From contig NZ_JACHLL010000001.1 in assembly GCF_014207935.1 (NCBI RefSeq), positions 992,001 to 1,056,000 of the forward strand: DNA of 64,000 nucleotides. The letters are read 5' to 3'. The position numbers and the translations under genes were made by a program. The notes below the pieces were generated by a model that was given only the letters and a program-made list of their open reading frames with translations, was not told the DNA's origin and made no database searches. Source of the DNA: Pseudomonas fluvialis. GTDB taxonomy: Bacteria; Pseudomonadota; Gammaproteobacteria; Pseudomonadales; Pseudomonadaceae. This document shows, piece by piece, positions 34,670 through 43,686 of the stretch (the stretch's first letter is position 1; every line of letters starts with the position of its first letter).

Positions 34670-36907
34670 TCAGATGCAGTAGTCAGCCGGCGTCGCGACG
34701 CGGCTCTGGTGCAGGTAGGCGGGTTGCTGCCGCAGCAGCGGGTCGAGCTGCCAGGCCGGTTGCGGCTGGCTGAGCAGGTAACCCTGGGCGTAGTCACAGC
34801 CTTCGGCGCGGAGGAAGTCCAGGTGGCTGCTCTGCTCCACGCCCTCGGCCACCACGGCCATGTTCAGGCCCTGGCCGAGCTTGATGATGGCGCGGCTGAT
34901 GGTGGCCAGGTCTTCGTCATGGCTGGTACCGCCGATGAAGCTCCTGTCCACCTTGAGGATGTGCAGGGGGAAGCGCTTGAGGTAGCCGAGCGAGGAGTAG
35001 CCGGTGCCGAAGTCATCCAGCGCCAGGCGCACGCCGAGGCTGGCTAGCTCGCGCAGGCAGGCCAGGGTCTGTGCGCTGTCTTCCATCAACTGGCTCTCGG
35101 TGATTTCCAGGATCAGGCAGCTGGCCGGCAGCCCGGTTTCGCTGAGGATGCGGGCCACGCGGCGGGCGAAGTCACTGACCTTGAGCTGCTGGCTGGACAG
35201 GTTGACCGCGCAGTACAGCCCCGGCTGCACGCGCTGCCAGCACATGCATTGCCAGGCGGCATGGAACAGCGCCCACTCGCCGACCGCGAGGATGTCGCCG
35301 GACTCTTCCAGGATCGGGATGAATTCCTCCGGTGATACCCAGCGATCTTCATGCTGCCAGCGCAGCAGGGCCTCGACCCCAACCACGCGGTTGTGGCCTC
35401 GTTCCAGGCGGCAGATGGGCTGGAAATGCAGGTTGAACTCGCCGCGCTCCAGCGCCTGGGCCAGGGCGCTTTCCAGCTGCAGGCGCCGCGCCGCGCGCTC
35501 CTGCAGCTCGGCGCTGTAGCGGGCGAAGCGCGCCTTGCCGGCATCCTTGGCGCGGTACATGGCGAGGTCCGCGGCGCGCAGCACGTCGTCGCCGATATCC
35601 GCTTCGCCGAGGCCGGCAATGCCGATGCTGGCGCTCACGCTGAGCTGACGTTCGTCCAGCTGCAGCGGCAGGTGCAGTTCGTCGAGCATGCGCTGGGCCA
35701 CGCGTTCGGCGTCCTCCAGCTGGGCCAGGTCATCCAGCAGGACGACGAACTCGTCGCCGCCGAAGCGCGCCAGATGGTCGCCGGGGCGCAGGCATCGCTT
35801 GAGCCGCTGGGCCACTTCCACCAGCACCAGGTCGCCGCTGCTGTGGCCGAGGCTGTCGTTGATCAGCTTGAAGCGGTCGAGGTCGATGAACAGCAGCGCC
35901 GCGTGCCGGGCGCCTGGCCGCTGGCGGCGCTCCTGGGCCTGACCGAGCAGCTCCTGCAGACGGGTACGGTTGGCCAGGCCGGTCAGTGGGTCATGCCGGG
36001 CGGCATGCTGCAGGTTCTGTTCGGCGGCCTTGTGCTGGCTGATGTCGCTCTGCGAGCCGGCCAGGCGCTGGCCACCGCGCTCGTCGCTGCTGAGCACGCC
36101 CCGCAGCAGGACCCACAGGTAATGGCCTTCGCGGTGGCGGATGCGGTACTGGTGCTGCAGCGAGGGGCTGCTGCCGCCCAGGTGCTGCTGCACGGCCAGG
36201 CGCAGGCCCGGCAGGTCCTCGGGGTGGACGCGGGCGAACCAGCCGGCGCTGCCCTCGCCCAGTTCGTCGCGGGCCAGGCCGAGCATGCTGGCCCAGCGTT
36301 CGGACAGGTACAGCTGGTCGCGGTCGATGTGCCAGTCCCAGATGCCGTCGTTGGCGCCGCGCAGGGCCCGGGCATAGCGAGCATCGCTGCTTTCCAGGGC
36401 CTGGCGCTGGGTGGCGCTGTAGGCGTCCACGGCCAGGCTCATGTCGAAGAACACTGCCTTGAGCAGGCTGGCAAACAGTTCATGCTGGGGGTGACCGTCG
36501 AACAGGCTGGTGAGCATCTGGTCGAGGTACAGACGGTAGGCGCCCAGGTACCACTTCAGTTCCAGGCCGACACGTTCGTGTACCCAGCCCACGCGCAGCC
36601 GCTCGCGAACGTAGTCGGCATCGTGCGGGCCACGCCACAGGCGCTGGTAATAGGCCTTCTGGCTGGCCTTTAGGCGTTGCAGTACGCCGGGATGCTGGAG
36701 CAGACCGGCCGGCGTGGGGAAGCTGCCGAGATGGTTGTACAGCTGGTCGACGAAATCCTCATGGGCCTGGCCAAGCCGGTCGACGGCCTGCTGCAGGCGT
36801 GCACCGTCGGCCGTGCTCCATTGCAGGAACTCCAGACGTGTGAGCACCTCCTGGCGATCCAGACCGATGCTGCGCAACAGCGCTTGAATGTCTTCGGGGC
36901 TGCCCAT
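34670..36907 (-). CDS. Globin-coupled sensor PAS-GGDEF-EAL protein
   Basis: 745 residues with four domains. Residues 10-160 form a protoglobin (globin-coupled sensor) domain with the proximal-His segment [19 protein letters not shown]. Residues about 175-300 are a PAS fold ([32 protein letters not shown]). GGDEF (about 310-470) starts [12 protein letters not shown] and has RFGGDEFV plus an I-site RPGD. EAL (about 485-735) has [24 protein letters not shown] and EGVEQSS. Both catalytic motifs look intact, so it may be bifunctional, gated by heme-bound O2. GAGGAACAG precedes the ATG at 36907. Confidence 0.93.
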   Translation of the reverse strand: MGSPEDIQALLRSIGLDRQEVLTRLEFLQWSTADGARLQQAVDRLGQAHEDFVDQLYNHLGSFPTPAGLLQHPGVLQRLKASQKAYYQRLWRGPHDADYVRERLRVGWVHERVGLELKWYLGAYRLYLDQMLTSLFDGHPQHELFASLLKAVFFDMSLAVDAYSATQRQALESSDARYARALRGANDGIWDWHIDRDQLYLSERWASMLGLARDELGEGSAGWFARVHPEDLPGLRLAVQQHLGGSSPSLQHQYRIRHREGHYLWVLLRGVLSSDERGGQRLAGSQSDISQHKAAEQNLQHAARHDPLTGLANRTRLQELLGQAQERRQRPGARHAALLFIDLDRFKLINDSLGHSSGDLVLVEVAQRLKRCLRPGDHLARFGGDEFVVLLDDLAQLEDAERVAQRMLDELHLPLQLDERQLSVSASIGIAGLGEADIGDDVLRAADLAMYRAKDAGKARFARYSAELQERAARRLQLESALAQALERGEFNLHFQPICRLERGHNRVVGVEALLRWQHEDRWVSPEEFIPILEESGDILAVGEWALFHAAWQCMCWQRVQPGLYCAVNLSSQQLKVSDFARRVARILSETGLPASCLILEITESQLMEDSAQTLACLRELASLGVRLALDDFGTGYSSLGYLKRFPLHILKVDRSFIGGTSHDEDLATISRAIIKLGQGLNMAVVAEGVEQSSHLDFLRAEGCDYAQGYLLSQPQPAWQLDPLLRQQPAYLHQSRVATPADYCI

Positions 36908-36935
36908 CCTGTTCCTCGTACTTTTCTGCGGGCAA

Positions 36936-36987
36936 TAAAAAAGCGCTAGCGACAGTCCGTGATGATCCAACGGTTGTCGCTAGCGCT
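36936..36987 (-). terminator. Rho-independent terminator (minus strand)
   Basis: 13-bp perfect stem AGCGCTAGCGACA / TGTCGCTAGCGCT (36942-36954 and 36975-36987) around a 20-base loop. On the minus strand it is followed by six T. It ends transcription of the small gene at 37386-37039 just before the globin-sensor gene begins. Confidence 0.85.
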
Positions 36988-37038
36988 CTGTCTTACAGGC
37001 CCGTGCGTCCTGCCCGGCAAAGCCGGCTTCCGCCGCCG

Positions 37039-37386
37039 TCAGAGCGGGGCGGAACCTTGTACGGGCGTTTTACCTGAAGCTGCCGTGTCCGACAAGTTAT
37101 GCAGCAGCTCTTCGAGGCGTTTGCGCAGCTCGGCCAGGTCGCGGGACTTGAAGGCGTGGCGGGTCTTTTCCAGGGTCGCCACGGTGTCGTGCAGGGCCTG
37201 TTGCAGATGGTTCAGGCGCTGCGTGTCGGCTGGCTCGATGGCTCGGCAATGCGCTGCCAGCAGGCAGGCGTCGGGACTGCTGAGAATCTGGCAGTCGATG
37301 CCGGCGTCATCGAGCAGGCCGTGCGCGCGACAGGCCTGCGGAGCATCCAGGCAAAGCAGTTGCAGGGGAGGGATGAGACTGGTCAT
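37039..37386 (-). CDS. Small hypothetical cytosolic protein
   Basis: 115 residues. An N-terminal alpha/beta-like region is rich in Cys and Leu (LLCLDAPQACRAHGLLDDAGIDC), followed by a helical segment (about 55-100, HLQQALHDTVATLEKTRHAF, RKRLEELLHNL) and a short polar tail. No family recognised. Codon pattern and its own terminator support a real gene; no signal peptide or membrane helix. Confidence 0.6.
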   Translation of the reverse strand: MTSLIPPLQLLCLDAPQACRAHGLLDDAGIDCQILSSPDACLLAAHCRAIEPADTQRLNHLQQALHDTVATLEKTRHAFKSRDLAELRKRLEELLHNLSDTAASGKTPVQGSAPL

Positions 37387-37567
37387 GACGGCTGAGTGGG
37401 GGAATGACCAAAGGCTTAATTCTGGTAAGGGTATTACGACTCATGGCAAACCCCAAGCGCGACCCCAGGGCAGGATGTCGCACCCCTGGCGGTAATCGCC
37501 ACATCCGCTGGCCGTTCTTGCCAGTGCGGCCACGGCGCGACTGGCCTAGGCTCTGCTACATGTCTTC

Positions 37568-38512
37568 ATGTCCCTGGATATTCAGCTGATGAATTACGAC
37601 GAAAGCCAGCAGATCTGGTTGGGTCTGGTGCTGGCCAGCCTGATGTTTGGTGTGGCGCTGGAGCTGCGCCTGAGCCATTTCTCTTATGTCCTGCGGCGGC
37701 CGCTGCCGGTGTTCACCGGCCTGTTGGCGCAGTGTCTGCTGCTGCCCTGGGCGACACTGCTGGCCACGCTGCTGCTCGATCTCAAGCCCGGTATCGAGCT
37801 GGGCCTGCTGCTGGTGGCCTGCTGCCCCGGCGGTAACCTGTCCAATGTCATCACTCACCTGGCGCGGGGCAACACGGCCCTGTCGGTGAGTGTCACCAGC
37901 GTTTCCAGTCTGCTGGCGATCATCACCCTGCCCTTCAACTTCGCTCTGACCTCCAGCCTTAACCCGGAGACGGCGGCCTTTCTCAGCGGTCAGATGAGCA
38001 CCCTGCAGGTCGATGCCAGTGGCATCGTGCAGGGGCTGTTGCTGATGCTGGTGGCGCCGCTGCTGGTGGGCATGTTGCTGGGCAACCTGGCGCCGCGCTT
38101 TACCGCGCGCATCCTGCCGGGGTTCAAGCGTTTCACCATGATCGCCTTCATCGGCTTCCTGCTGGTGGCGGTGATCGGCAACCGTCACCTGCTGCTCGAC
38201 AGCCTCGGCCCGCTGCTGCTGATCGTGGTGCTGCACAACGCCAGCGCTCTGCTGATGGGCTGGGGCACGGCGCGGGCCTTCGGGCTGGTGGATTTCGACC
38301 GCCGCGCGCTGACCATCGAGGTCGGCATGCAGAACTCCGGACTGGCGCTGGGGCTGATCTTCACCCAGTTCGGCGCCCAGCCGGACATGGCACTGATCGC
38401 CGCCCTGTGGGGCACCTGGCATATCGTCTCCGGTCTGCTGCTGGTCGCCCTGTGGCGCCGTAATCCGCCCCACCTGAGTACCGCCAAGGAGGAACAGCCA
38501 TGCGCGTCCTGA
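37568..38512 (+). CDS. Bile acid:sodium symporter (BASS) family transporter
   Basis: 314 residues with about nine or ten transmembrane helices. BASS landmarks include LVACCPGGNLSNVITHLARG (about 88-107), TSVSSLLAIITLP and EVGMQNSGLALGLIF (about 255-269), the crossover motifs that bind sodium and substrate. The start could be 37568 or the ATG at 37589; no strong ribosome site separates them. The stop overlaps the SDR gene by 13 bases. The substrate is unknown: BASS members move organic anions such as pyruvate, pantoate or keto acids. Confidence 0.9.
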   Translation: MSLDIQLMNYDESQQIWLGLVLASLMFGVALELRLSHFSYVLRRPLPVFTGLLAQCLLLPWATLLATLLLDLKPGIELGLLLVACCPGGNLSNVITHLARGNTALSVSVTSVSSLLAIITLPFNFALTSSLNPETAAFLSGQMSTLQVDASGIVQGLLLMLVAPLLVGMLLGNLAPRFTARILPGFKRFTMIAFIGFLLVAVIGNRHLLLDSLGPLLLIVVLHNASALLMGWGTARAFGLVDFDRRALTIEVGMQNSGLALGLIFTQFGAQPDMALIAALWGTWHIVSGLLLVALWRRNPPHLSTAKEEQPCAS

Positions 38513-39450
38513 TTACCGGCGCCGCCGGTTTCATCGGCCAGCAGGTCCTCAATGACCTGGCCGTGCAGCAACCCAACTGGCAGCTGTTTGCCGCCGACAT
38601 TCGCGAGATTGCGGCGCGTGACAACATTCACCCGCTGCATCTGGACATCAGCAACCGCAACGAAGTGCACAAGGTGGTCGCCCAGTGCCGGCCGGACGCC
38701 ATCGTCCACCTGGCCTCGGTCGTCAGCCCGCCACCGGGCATGAGCGAGGAAACCCTGCACGCCATTGATGTGGGCGGTACCCTGGCGATTGTCGAGGCGG
38801 CCGTGGCCAACGGCGTTGGACAGTTGATTGTCACCAGTTCCGGCGCGGCCTACGGCTACTACCCGGAGAACGCCGAGTGGATCGACGAGCACGACCCGCT
38901 GCGTGGTCACGCCCGCTTTGCCTATGCCAAGCACAAGCGCGAGGTCGAGGAGCTGCTGGTACGCGTGCGGGTCAATCACCCCGAGCTGCGCCAGCTGATC
39001 CTGCGCCCGGGCACCATCCTCGGCAGAAGGGTCAACAACCAGATCACCGACATGTTCAAGAAACGCGCGGTGCTGGGCATTCAGGGCAGTGACAGCCGCT
39101 TCGTATTTATCTGGGACCAGGACGTGGTGAGCATCATCCGCAAGGGCCTGGAGAAGGGCGCCAGCGGCATCTACAACCTGGCCGGCGACGGCGCCCTGAG
39201 CCTGCGCGAGATCGCCGAGATCCTGCGCAAGCCCTACCGGCCGCTGCCTGCCGGGCTGGTGCAGGGTGTGCTGCGCGTGCTCAAGCCACTGCGCCTGTCG
39301 CAGTACGGCCCGGAACAGGTCGACTTCCTGCGCTACCGCCCGGTGCTGGCCAACCGCCGGCTCAAGGAAGAATTCGGTTACACCCCGCGCTACACCAGCC
39401 GCGAAGCCTTCATCGCCTTTCTCGATGCCCAGGGAGTTCCGCATGCGTAA
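38500..39450 (+). CDS. NAD-dependent epimerase/dehydratase (extended SDR)
   Basis: 316 residues. Rossmann motif GAAGFIGQQV (about 8-17), DIRE/LDIS acidic cofactor-binding positions, catalytic TSSGAAYG and YAKHK (Tyr-X3-Lys, about 143-147). LRPGTILG follows. Extended SDRs of this kind act on nucleotide sugars or uronates, but the substrate is not predictable. AAGGAGG precedes the ATG inside the end of the transporter gene, and the stop overlaps the next gene by eight bases, so translation is coupled through the cassette. Confidence 0.9.
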   Translation: MRVLITGAAGFIGQQVLNDLAVQQPNWQLFAADIREIAARDNIHPLHLDISNRNEVHKVVAQCRPDAIVHLASVVSPPPGMSEETLHAIDVGGTLAIVEAAVANGVGQLIVTSSGAAYGYYPENAEWIDEHDPLRGHARFAYAKHKREVEELLVRVRVNHPELRQLILRPGTILGRRVNNQITDMFKKRAVLGIQGSDSRFVFIWDQDVVSIIRKGLEKGASGIYNLAGDGALSLREIAEILRKPYRPLPAGLVQGVLRVLKPLRLSQYGPEQVDFLRYRPVLANRRLKEEFGYTPRYTSREAFIAFLDAQGVPHA

Positions 39451-41221
39451 TGCCGTTGTTGCCCTCGCCCTCACTGCCGCGGCCCTGCCTGCGCAGGCCC
39501 TGCAGGTAAGTATCCGGGATGCCGCGGGTGCGCCTCTGCCGCTGGCCATGGTCACGCTGAAGGCCGAGCGCCCGCTGCGCGCCGCCGGTGACGACAACGG
39601 CTATCCGCGTGAGCGCACCGAGCAACGCATCAGCCCGGAAATCACCGCTTTCGCCGGCCCGGATGGCCGCGTGCAGATTGACTACCCGGAAGCCGTTCCG
39701 CTGAATCTGCGCGTGCGTGTGCCGGGCTATCAGGACCTGGCCCAGACCGGCGTCAGCGCCGATGCCACTCTGGAACTGCGTCTAACCGCCGAGACCGATC
39801 CGGCCGCGCTGGCCGCTCAGCAGCCGGCCAACGCCTGGTTCGCCGCGCTGGATTTCGGCGGTGATGCCGAGCTGAAGAAAACCGCCATGGAGCAGTGCAG
39901 CTTCTGCCACCAGCAGGGCAGCTTCTTTATGCGCCGGGAACGATCGGAAGAAGAGTGGCAGCAGGTGATGGAGCGCATGATCGGCTATGGCGCGCGCCCC
40001 TCCAGCGAGCACCAGCCCAAGCTGATCGAGGTGTTCCAGAAGGGTTACACCGACCTGCGCCAGCACCCGGAAAAAGTCCTGCGCGCCAAACCCTGGGAAA
40101 CCCATCTGGCCGGCGCACAGGTGCGCGAGTGGCCGATCGGCGACCCCTTCTCGCAGATGCACGACCTGCTGCTGCACAGCAACGGCAAGGTCTATGTGGG
40201 CGACAACCTGCAGGACCGCCTGTGGGAAATCGATCCGAAAACCGGCCAGACCCTGGTCTACAAGACCCCGGTGGACGAGGGTGACGAAATCGGCGGGCTG
40301 TTCAGCGGCCGCCTGAAGACCTACCCCAAGCTGGAGACCACCGCCGGCATCCACTCCTTCGCCGAGTCGCCGAAGGATGGTCACATCTTCATCACCCCAT
40401 CGCTGCAGCAGCGCCTGTTCGAGTTCGATCCGGTGAGCAAGGTTTTCACCACCCACTATTTCGACGACGGTCTGTACCCGCACACCGTACGCATCGATGC
40501 CCAGGACAACGTCTGGTTCACCCTGGCGCTGTCCAACCAGGTGGGCCGTTTCGACCGCCAGACCAAGAGCTTCCGCACCTACGGTCTGCCGGCGCGCAGC
40601 ACCAAGGAAGAAGTGGGCCTGGCGCTCAATGGTGTGGTGCGCAAGCTGATGAACTGGGGCATGCCGATGCACTGGTTGCCGGTGGACAAGCGCGTGACCG
40701 GTATGCCGCTGCCCTATGGCATCGACGTGGCACCGGATGGCCGGGTGTGGTTTGCCCGCCTGCATGCCGACTCCATCGGCGTGATCGACCCCAAGACCGA
40801 CAGCGTGCAGGTGATCGACACGCCGTTCCAGGGCCCGCGCCGCCTGCGCGCCGACGCCGTGGGCGATATCTGGATCGCCGCCTTCCCCGAGGCCAAGATC
40901 GTCCGCTACCACCCGGCCGACGGCAGCTTCAGCGACTACCCGCTGCCCACCGCGCTGAACGGTGCCGAGACCCCCTACTCGCTCAATGTCGACCGTGCCC
41001 GCCAGCAGGTCTGGGTCACCGGCACCGCCTCGGACAGCCTGATGCGCCTGGATATCGCCAGCGGCCAGTGGCGCACCTTCCCCATGTCGCGCAAGGTGAC
41101 CTTCACCCGCGACATCGAGATTGCCGCCGACGGCAGCGTGTTCACCAGCAACGGCGCCTTCCCCAGCTGGCAGATCGAGGACGGCCAGCCGACTCTGATC
41201 GAGCTCAAGCCGGGCCAGTGA
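39443..41221 (+). CDS. Secreted c-type heme / Vgb-like beta-propeller fusion protein
   Basis: 592 residues. Signal peptide (residues 1-19, ending AQA). Residues about 20-115 resemble a carboxypeptidase-regulatory-like beta sandwich. A single CXXCH (CSFCH, about residue 152) lies in a short helical segment (about 130-210) that looks like a minimal cytochrome c region. Residues about 215-590 form a propeller with repeated VYVGDNLQDRLWEIDPKTG-like blades (KVYV, HIFIT, NVWFT, RVWFA, DIWIA, QVWVT), as in virginiamycin B lyase/SMP-30 relatives. GGGAG precedes the ATG at 39443. Periplasmic; substrate unknown. Confidence 0.85.
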   Translation: MRNAVVALALTAAALPAQALQVSIRDAAGAPLPLAMVTLKAERPLRAAGDDNGYPRERTEQRISPEITAFAGPDGRVQIDYPEAVPLNLRVRVPGYQDLAQTGVSADATLELRLTAETDPAALAAQQPANAWFAALDFGGDAELKKTAMEQCSFCHQQGSFFMRRERSEEEWQQVMERMIGYGARPSSEHQPKLIEVFQKGYTDLRQHPEKVLRAKPWETHLAGAQVREWPIGDPFSQMHDLLLHSNGKVYVGDNLQDRLWEIDPKTGQTLVYKTPVDEGDEIGGLFSGRLKTYPKLETTAGIHSFAESPKDGHIFITPSLQQRLFEFDPVSKVFTTHYFDDGLYPHTVRIDAQDNVWFTLALSNQVGRFDRQTKSFRTYGLPARSTKEEVGLALNGVVRKLMNWGMPMHWLPVDKRVTGMPLPYGIDVAPDGRVWFARLHADSIGVIDPKTDSVQVIDTPFQGPRRLRADAVGDIWIAAFPEAKIVRYHPADGSFSDYPLPTALNGAETPYSLNVDRARQQVWVTGTASDSLMRLDIASGQWRTFPMSRKVTFTRDIEIAADGSVFTSNGAFPSWQIEDGQPTLIELKPGQ

Positions 41222-41270
41222 TGCCTTCGCGGCGGCCTGCTACGGGCCGCCGCTTTCCGGAGTACCTGTC

Positions 41271-42461
41271 TTGTCCGCATCCCCCTACAGCCGCTGGGAT
41301 TTGATTCGTTTCTTCGTGGCCTGTCTGGCCGGTTTTCTCGCCGGTCACCTGACCAATTACACAGTGATCCTTTACGCCCAGGATGTCTGGGGCCGCGATG
41401 CGCTGGCCGGCGCCGGCTTTGCCCTGTGCTTCGGCGTGCCGCTGCTGCTCGGCTGGCCGGCCGGCGCCTGGTGCGACCAGCATTCGCCGCAGCGAATCGC
41501 GCAGATCGCCCATGGCGCCTTTCTCGCCGCCCTGCTCTGGCTGGCGGCGGCCAGCCGCAGCGAGCACTGGGGGGTGACCTTCTACCTGCTCGGCGCCACC
41601 TGCGCCGGCATCGGCTGGGCGCTGCTCGCTCCGGCGCGCATGGCCCTGCTCGGTCGTTTGGCCGGTGAGCGCCAGGCCAAGCTGGCGGTGCTGTTCAATG
41701 CCCTGGTAATGCTCGGTTTCGGCCTGGCGCCGTTGCTGCTGGCACTGGCCCGCACCCAGGGCGGCTGGCCGGCGGTGCAGGCCAGCGGCCTGGCGCTGTT
41801 CATGCTCGCCAGCGTGCTGTTGCTGGGGCTCAAGGTGCCGGCGCTGGGTGGCGAGGGCCATGTGCTGGAGCGCATCCGCCAGGGCTTCGCCTATGCCCTG
41901 GGCACGCCGCTGCTGGCCCAGGCGTTGCTCACGGCGGTGCTGATTTATCTGGCCATGGGGCCGATTCAGGTGATGCTGCCGCGCTTTGCCCAGCAGACGT
42001 TGATGCTCTCCGAGATGGGCCGTGGCCTGTTCCTCGGTGCCCTGGCGCTGGCGCTGCTGCTCGGCGGCGCGCTGGCCCTGCCGCTGGCGCGGCGCTTCGG
42101 CCAGGGCCGCAGTCTGCTCGTGGCCGCCGTGCTCAGCGGCGTGGCCCTGAGCCTGCTCGGCCTGCAGGAGAGTCTGCTGGGTGCCCTGCTCTGTCTCGGC
42201 GCCAACGGCATGGGCGCGGGGCTGGCGGTCAGCCTGATCGTCGCGCTGCTGCAGCACGAAAGCGAGCCGGCCCTGCGTGGCCGTCTGCTGAGCCTGTATA
42301 CCGTGACCAGTCAGGTGATTCCGGCCGCCGGCGGACTCGGCGCCGGGCTGCTGCTGGAACTGCTGCCAGCCAGCACCGGCCTGCTGCTGTGTGGCGTCAG
42401 CCTGACGCTGCTATTCAGTTTGGCGGCCTGGCGGCTGGTTGGTCTGCGCGCCTATGCCTGA
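41271..42461 (+). CDS. Major facilitator superfamily transporter (TTG start)
   Basis: 396 residues with about twelve hydrophobic helices. It starts with TTG at 41271, placed eight bases after GGAG; no ATG lies near. MFS-type features: DQHSPQRIAQ in the 2-3 loop, ATCAGIGWALLAPARMALLGRLAG, and a central loop near residue 195. It follows the propeller gene by 49 bases and closes the cassette. The substrate is unknown; it may export or import the compound handled by the other three genes. Confidence 0.88.
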   Translation: MSASPYSRWDLIRFFVACLAGFLAGHLTNYTVILYAQDVWGRDALAGAGFALCFGVPLLLGWPAGAWCDQHSPQRIAQIAHGAFLAALLWLAAASRSEHWGVTFYLLGATCAGIGWALLAPARMALLGRLAGERQAKLAVLFNALVMLGFGLAPLLLALARTQGGWPAVQASGLALFMLASVLLLGLKVPALGGEGHVLERIRQGFAYALGTPLLAQALLTAVLIYLAMGPIQVMLPRFAQQTLMLSEMGRGLFLGALALALLLGGALALPLARRFGQGRSLLVAAVLSGVALSLLGLQESLLGALLCLGANGMGAGLAVSLIVALLQHESEPALRGRLLSLYTVTSQVIPAAGGLGAGLLLELLPASTGLLLCGVSLTLLFSLAAWRLVGLRAYA

Positions 42462-42608
42462 GGCGAGCAATACTTTGCAAAACCTGTTTGCTTGAGCGTT
42501 TTGCTCAGTATTAATAAGGTGTCGCTTGTGACACCGGGCCCCTCTGGCGGTTAACACCGCGATGTCGGAGTCACAGTCTGTACAACTTCGACTGTAAGGA
42601 GGGGCTCC
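42462..42608 (+). promoter_or_regulatory. Structured leader of the terC gene with maskable ribosome site
   Basis: The 147-base leader holds several hairpins: GGTGTC/GACACC (42518-42535), GCGGT/ACCGC around TTAAC (about 42547-42560) and ACAGTC/GACTGT (about 42574-42596). GGGCCCCTC (42536-42544) can pair over nine positions, with one G-U, with GAGGGGCTC (42599-42607), which contains the ribosome binding site. That predicts on/off control of translation. TerC/Alx genes are often under manganese or pH-responsive leaders; I do not see the yybP-ykoY core, so the class is left open. Confidence 0.6.
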
Positions 42609-43613
42609 ATGACTGCCCTAGAAACGTTTCTCTTCGCCGACTTCCTCGGCACTGCCACCTGGTTGTGGCTGGTCTTCCTCGGGGTAGTGATTACCCTGCT
42701 GGCCTTCGATCTGGGTGTCCTTCACCGCGACAACCATGAGATCGGCATCAAGGAAAGCCTGCTGCTTTCGGCGGGTTATATCTCAGCGGGTCTGTTGTTC
42801 GCCGTCTGGGTGTTCTACCAGAAGGGCGGTGACGCCAGCATGGATTACCTCACCGGTTTCCTGATCGAAAAATCGTTGTCCATGGACAACGTCTTCGTCA
42901 TGGCGCTGATCTTCAGCTTCCTGGCCATCCCTCGGCAGTACCAGCACAAGGTGCTGTTCTGGGGAATCATGGGTGTGATCGTGTTGCGCGCCCTGATGAT
43001 CGGCCTGGGTGCCGCGCTGATCCACGAGTTCAGCTGGATTCTCTACGTGTTCGGTGCCTTCCTGGTGCTGACCGGTGTGAAGATGCTGTTCTCCAAGGTG
43101 GACGATCATCCGGATCTGGAGAACAACTGGCTGGTGAAATGGCTGCGAGGCCACCTGCGGGTGACCGATCGCCTGCATGAGCAGCGCTTCTTCGTGCGTC
43201 AGCCGGATGCCTCGGGCAAGACCGTGCTGTGGATAACCCCGCTGTTCCTGGCGTTGATCCTGATCGAGTGCGCCGACCTGGTCTTCGCGGTCGACAGCGT
43301 GCCGGCGATCTTCGCCATCACCCAGGACCCGTTCATTGTCTACACCTCGAACATCTTTGCGATCCTGGGCCTGCGCGCGCTGTATTTTGCCCTGGCCGCG
43401 CTGATCCACCGCTTCGCCTACCTGAAGTACGCCCTGGCGCTGATTCTGGTGTTCGTCGGCTCGAAGATCTTCCTGGTGGGCATCATCGGCAAGATCCCGG
43501 CTGTGGTGTCGCTGAGCGTGACGATCGGCCTGCTGATTGGTGGCGTACTGCTGTCGCTGCACAAGACCCGGGGTGAGGCCGAGGCCATCAGCCACGACAA
43601 ACCTGCCGCTTAA
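42609..43613 (+). CDS. TerC/Alx family membrane protein
   Basis: 334 residues with about nine transmembrane helices. TerC landmarks are FDLGVLHRDNHEIGIKESL near the N-terminus, the acidic EKSLSMDNVFVMALIF (about 87-102) and ECADLVFAVDSVPAIFAIT (about 221-239); the paired acidic residues in helices are proposed metal-binding sites. E. coli Alx exports manganese and is pH-responsive; a similar role is inferred. AAGGAGGGG precedes the ATG within a structured leader. Confidence 0.93.
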   Translation: MTALETFLFADFLGTATWLWLVFLGVVITLLAFDLGVLHRDNHEIGIKESLLLSAGYISAGLLFAVWVFYQKGGDASMDYLTGFLIEKSLSMDNVFVMALIFSFLAIPRQYQHKVLFWGIMGVIVLRALMIGLGAALIHEFSWILYVFGAFLVLTGVKMLFSKVDDHPDLENNWLVKWLRGHLRVTDRLHEQRFFVRQPDASGKTVLWITPLFLALILIECADLVFAVDSVPAIFAITQDPFIVYTSNIFAILGLRALYFALAALIHRFAYLKYALALILVFVGSKIFLVGIIGKIPAVVSLSVTIGLLIGGVLLSLHKTRGEAEAISHDKPAA

Positions 43614-43630
43614 CGCGGTGCGAAGGTAAA

Positions 43631-43659
43631 ACAAGGGCCGCGATTGCGGCCCTTGTTCG
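43631..43659 (+). terminator. Rho-independent terminator after terC
   Basis: 11-bp perfect stem ACAAGGGCCGC / GCGGCCCTTGT with a GATT loop, 17 bases after the terC stop. Only a short T-containing tail follows. It could also serve the convergent repeat-protein gene. Confidence 0.8.
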
Positions 43660-43686
43660 TTATAGGGTGAAGCGTCCGTTGCTGGC

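Noticed and set aside
42462..42608. yybP-ykoY manganese riboswitch upstream of terC
   Set aside because: The conserved GGGGAGUA core could not be found, so only a generic structured leader is claimed.
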